Shown here in pieces: positions 62,503 to 64,000 of a stretch of 64,000 bases of DNA (position 1 is the first letter of the stretch; each line of letters begins with the position of its first letter). The stretch spans positions 1,922,001-1,986,000 of the forward strand of contig NZ_JAUQUB010000001.1 of assembly GCF_030580675.1 (NCBI RefSeq). Direction: 5' to 3'. A program made the translations under genes and the position numbers. This DNA comes from Antiquaquibacter soli (GTDB lineage: Bacteria > Actinomycetota > Actinomycetes > Actinomycetales > Microbacteriaceae). The notes beneath the pieces were generated by a model. That model saw only the letters and a list, made by a program, of their open reading frames with translations, made no database searches and was not told where the DNA came from.

Positions 62503-63386
62503 GCTGTTGCTTCTCCTCTGCGGTAGTTCTTGAGGGCGAGGCCCAGGAGCGCGACCGAGCCGGCGGCGACGAGGCCGAGCGCGATCGTGCCGAACGTGGG
62601 TCCCCAGGGAGCGGCGGGATCGCTCGAGGCCTGCCCGGCGAGCTGGATGAGCATCCGGCCGATGCCGCCGCGCATGCCGATCGACACCTCCGCGACGACG
62701 GCGCCGACGACCGCGTTGGCCGCCGCGAGGCGCAGGGCGGGCAGCAGGTGGGGCACCGCGGCGGGGAGCCGCAGGTGCAGCAGCGTCTGCCAATACCCGG
62801 CGGCGTAGGTGCGCATGAGGTCCTCGTGGATCCGATCCGGGGCATCCAGGCCGCGCAGCACTCCGACAGCTACCGGGAAGAACGCGAGGTACGACGAGAT
62901 GACGGCGACGGAGAGCCACTGCGGCCACGGGAAGCCGCCGCGGTCGATCTGCAGCCCCAGACTGTTGACGACGGGCGCGAACGCGATGAGCGGCACGGTC
63001 TGGCTGACGACGATCCAGGGCAGGATGCCCCACTCGACGAGCTTCCAGCGCTGCATCATGAGGCCGAAGAGGGTGCCCACGAGCACGCCGATGAGCCAGC
63101 CGACCGCAGCGATCCCGAGGGTGGTGAGCGCCGCGGTCACGACGGGGACGATGAGCGGCGGCGTGTCCCCGCCGCTCGTGGACTGGAAGAGCCGGGCGAC
63201 CATGTCCCACACGTGGGGCATCGCGCGGTCGTTCGTGCGCGGCAGGATCATCACGCCCGAACCGGTCGAGCCGTCCGCTCCGACGACGACCCCCTCGGCG
63301 GGCCCGAGGAACTTGTACGCCTCCCAGAGCAGGATGACGGCGAGCACGCCGAGCGTCCCCCAGAGCGCCGCGGCACCCCTCCTCAT
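62499..63386 (-). CDS. ABC transporter permease (second subunit)
   Basis: A 295-residue permease with about six helices and the loop HLRLPAAVPHLLPALRLA. It has an additional extracellular stretch near residues 30-70. ATG 63386 overlaps the stop of the LLM gene (ATGA), so enzyme and importer are made from one message. The two different permeases form a heterodimer. Confidence 0.92.
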   Translation of the reverse strand: MRRGAAALWGTLGVLAVILLWEAYKFLGPAEGVVVGADGSTGSGVMILPRTNDRAMPHVWDMVARLFQSTSGGDTPPLIVPVVTAALTTLGIAAVGWLIGVLVGTLFGLMMQRWKLVEWGILPWIVVSQTVPLIAFAPVVNSLGLQIDRGGFPWPQWLSVAVISSYLAFFPVAVGVLRGLDAPDRIHEDLMRTYAAGYWQTLLHLRLPAAVPHLLPALRLAAANAVVGAVVAEVSIGMRGGIGRMLIQLAGQASSDPAAPWGPTFGTIALGLVAAGSVALLGLALKNYRRGEATA

Positions 63387-64000
63387 GACTTGGCCGTGAT
63401 CCTCTCGCGGATCGCCGGCATGACGGTCTCGCCGTAGACGCGGAGGGTCTCTTCCTTGTTGTCGTGCTGGAGGTAGCCGGAGAACTGGTCGACGCCCAGC
63501 TCCTTGAGGGCCTCCAGCTTGGCGATGTGGTCCTGAGCCGAGCCGAGCACGCAGAAGCGGTCGACGATCTCGTCGGGCACGAAGTCGACATGGTCGTTGC
63601 CCGCCTTGCCGTGCGAGTTGTAGTCGTAGCCCTCGCGCGCCTTGATGTAGTCCGTGAGCGCCTTCGGGACGGCGCCGTCGGTGCCGTACTTGGCGACGAT
63701 GTCGGCGACGTGGTTGCCCACCATCCCACCGAACCACCGGGTCTGCGCACGCATGTGGTCCCAGTCGGCGCCGATGTACATCGGCGCCGCGACGCAGAAC
63801 TTCACGGACATCGGGTCGCGGCCGGCCTTCTCCGCGGCATCCCGCACGGTCTTGATCATCCACTCGGCGATGTCGAGGTCCGCCAGTTGCAGGATGAAGC
63901 CGTCGCCGACCTCGCCCGTGAGCTTGAGGGCGAGCGGCCCGTAGGCCGCGACCCACACCTCCGTCTGCGACCCCTTCGACCACGGGAACTGCAGCGTCGC
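63383..64000 (-). CDS. LLM class F420-dependent oxidoreductase, 5' end cut by window edge
   Basis: The C-terminal 205 residues of a luciferase-like enzyme. FPWSKGSQTEVWVAAYGPLA, TGEVGDGFILQLADLDIAEW and the APMYIGADW stretch suggest the CPS_4043/TIGR03842 group found near hydantoinase genes. The reading frame is open to base 64000, so the GTG at 63958 is not the true start. It heads the transporter operon within this window; dihydropyrimidinase would be expected further upstream. Confidence 0.85.
   Translation of the reverse strand, partial: ATLQFPWSKGSQTEVWVAAYGPLALKLTGEVGDGFILQLADLDIAEWMIKTVRDAAEKAGRDPMSVKFCVAAPMYIGADWDHMRAQTRWFGGMVGNHVADIVAKYGTDGAVPKALTDYIKAREGYDYNSHGKAGNDHVDFVPDEIVDRFCVLGSAQDHIAKLEALKELGVDQFSGYLQHDNKEETLRVYGETVMPAIRERITAKS

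Overview
The window is GC-rich, uses many GTG and some TTG starts, and carries an actinobacterial gene set: the GlgE maltose-1-phosphate pathway, F420-dependent LLM oxidoreductases, a DUF2469 protein, Scy/DivIVA-type polar-growth proteins and the translation/secretion supercluster in its usual actinobacterial order. A member of the Microbacteriaceae or close relatives is the best guess. This rests on gene content and style, not on a search. I see no rRNA, tRNA, CRISPR array, insertion sequence or prophage.

Layout. 1-5589: divergent glycogen genes, glgP (cut by the left edge) facing glgE-glgB. 5602-8609: a minus-strand group with a YbbN-like thioredoxin/TPR protein and a large envelope protein. 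8844-12030: a Scy-like coiled-coil protein and an AI-2E-type permease. 12034-16065: hydrolase, zinc-ribbon protein, cation/proton antiporter, secreted transglycosylase and a DivIVA-repeat protein. 16080-21158: cdsA, frr, an EamA transporter, pyrH, tsf and rpsB, all on minus. 21442-24612: M23 peptidase, and an MMPL exporter divergent from its MarR regulator. 24575-30367: xerC, then the phosphodiesterase, dprA, comM and yraN, with an SDR gene on plus. 30470-33463: small membrane proteins, the lysE/lysG pair and small proteins. 33460-39719: DUF2469, rnhB, lepB, rplS, a tetR-map pair on plus, then trmD, rimM, khpA and rpsP. 39889-47403: a frameshifted amidase, a DMT transporter, two tandem LLM oxidoreductases, ffh, gamma-carbonic anhydrase and small membrane proteins. 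47445-51817: ftsY and smc. 51929-55906: GNAT, TetR, zinc alcohol dehydrogenase and acyl-CoA dehydrogenase, lying between smc and mutM. 55941-58293: mutM, rnc, rpmF and yceD. 58319-64000: aminotransferase, an NMT1-type ABC transporter and an LLM oxidoreductase (cut by the right edge), probably part of a pyrimidine-catabolism operon.

How it works together. The core is the chromosomal block for ribosome assembly and recycling (S2, EF-Ts, RRF, S16, L19, L32, RimM, TrmD, RNase III), membrane targeting (Ffh, FtsY, LepB), chromosome maintenance (SMC, XerC, MutM, RNase HII, DprA/ComM) and phospholipid synthesis (CdsA). Accessory enzymes and transporters, often divergent or convergent to it, are inserted between its segments.

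Most notable are many genes whose start codon lies 6-9 bases after a TANNNT box with no ribosome binding site between (probable leaderless transcripts). Several matched operator palindromes sit on those promoters, notably at lysG-lysE, marR-mmpL and tetR-adh. Other points are a hendecad-repeat cytoskeletal protein, a four-repeat DivIVA protein, a second-type methionine aminopeptidase translationally coupled to a TetR regulator, and an amidase broken by one frameshift. No clearly new multi-gene system was found; the strongest leads are regulatory and structural.
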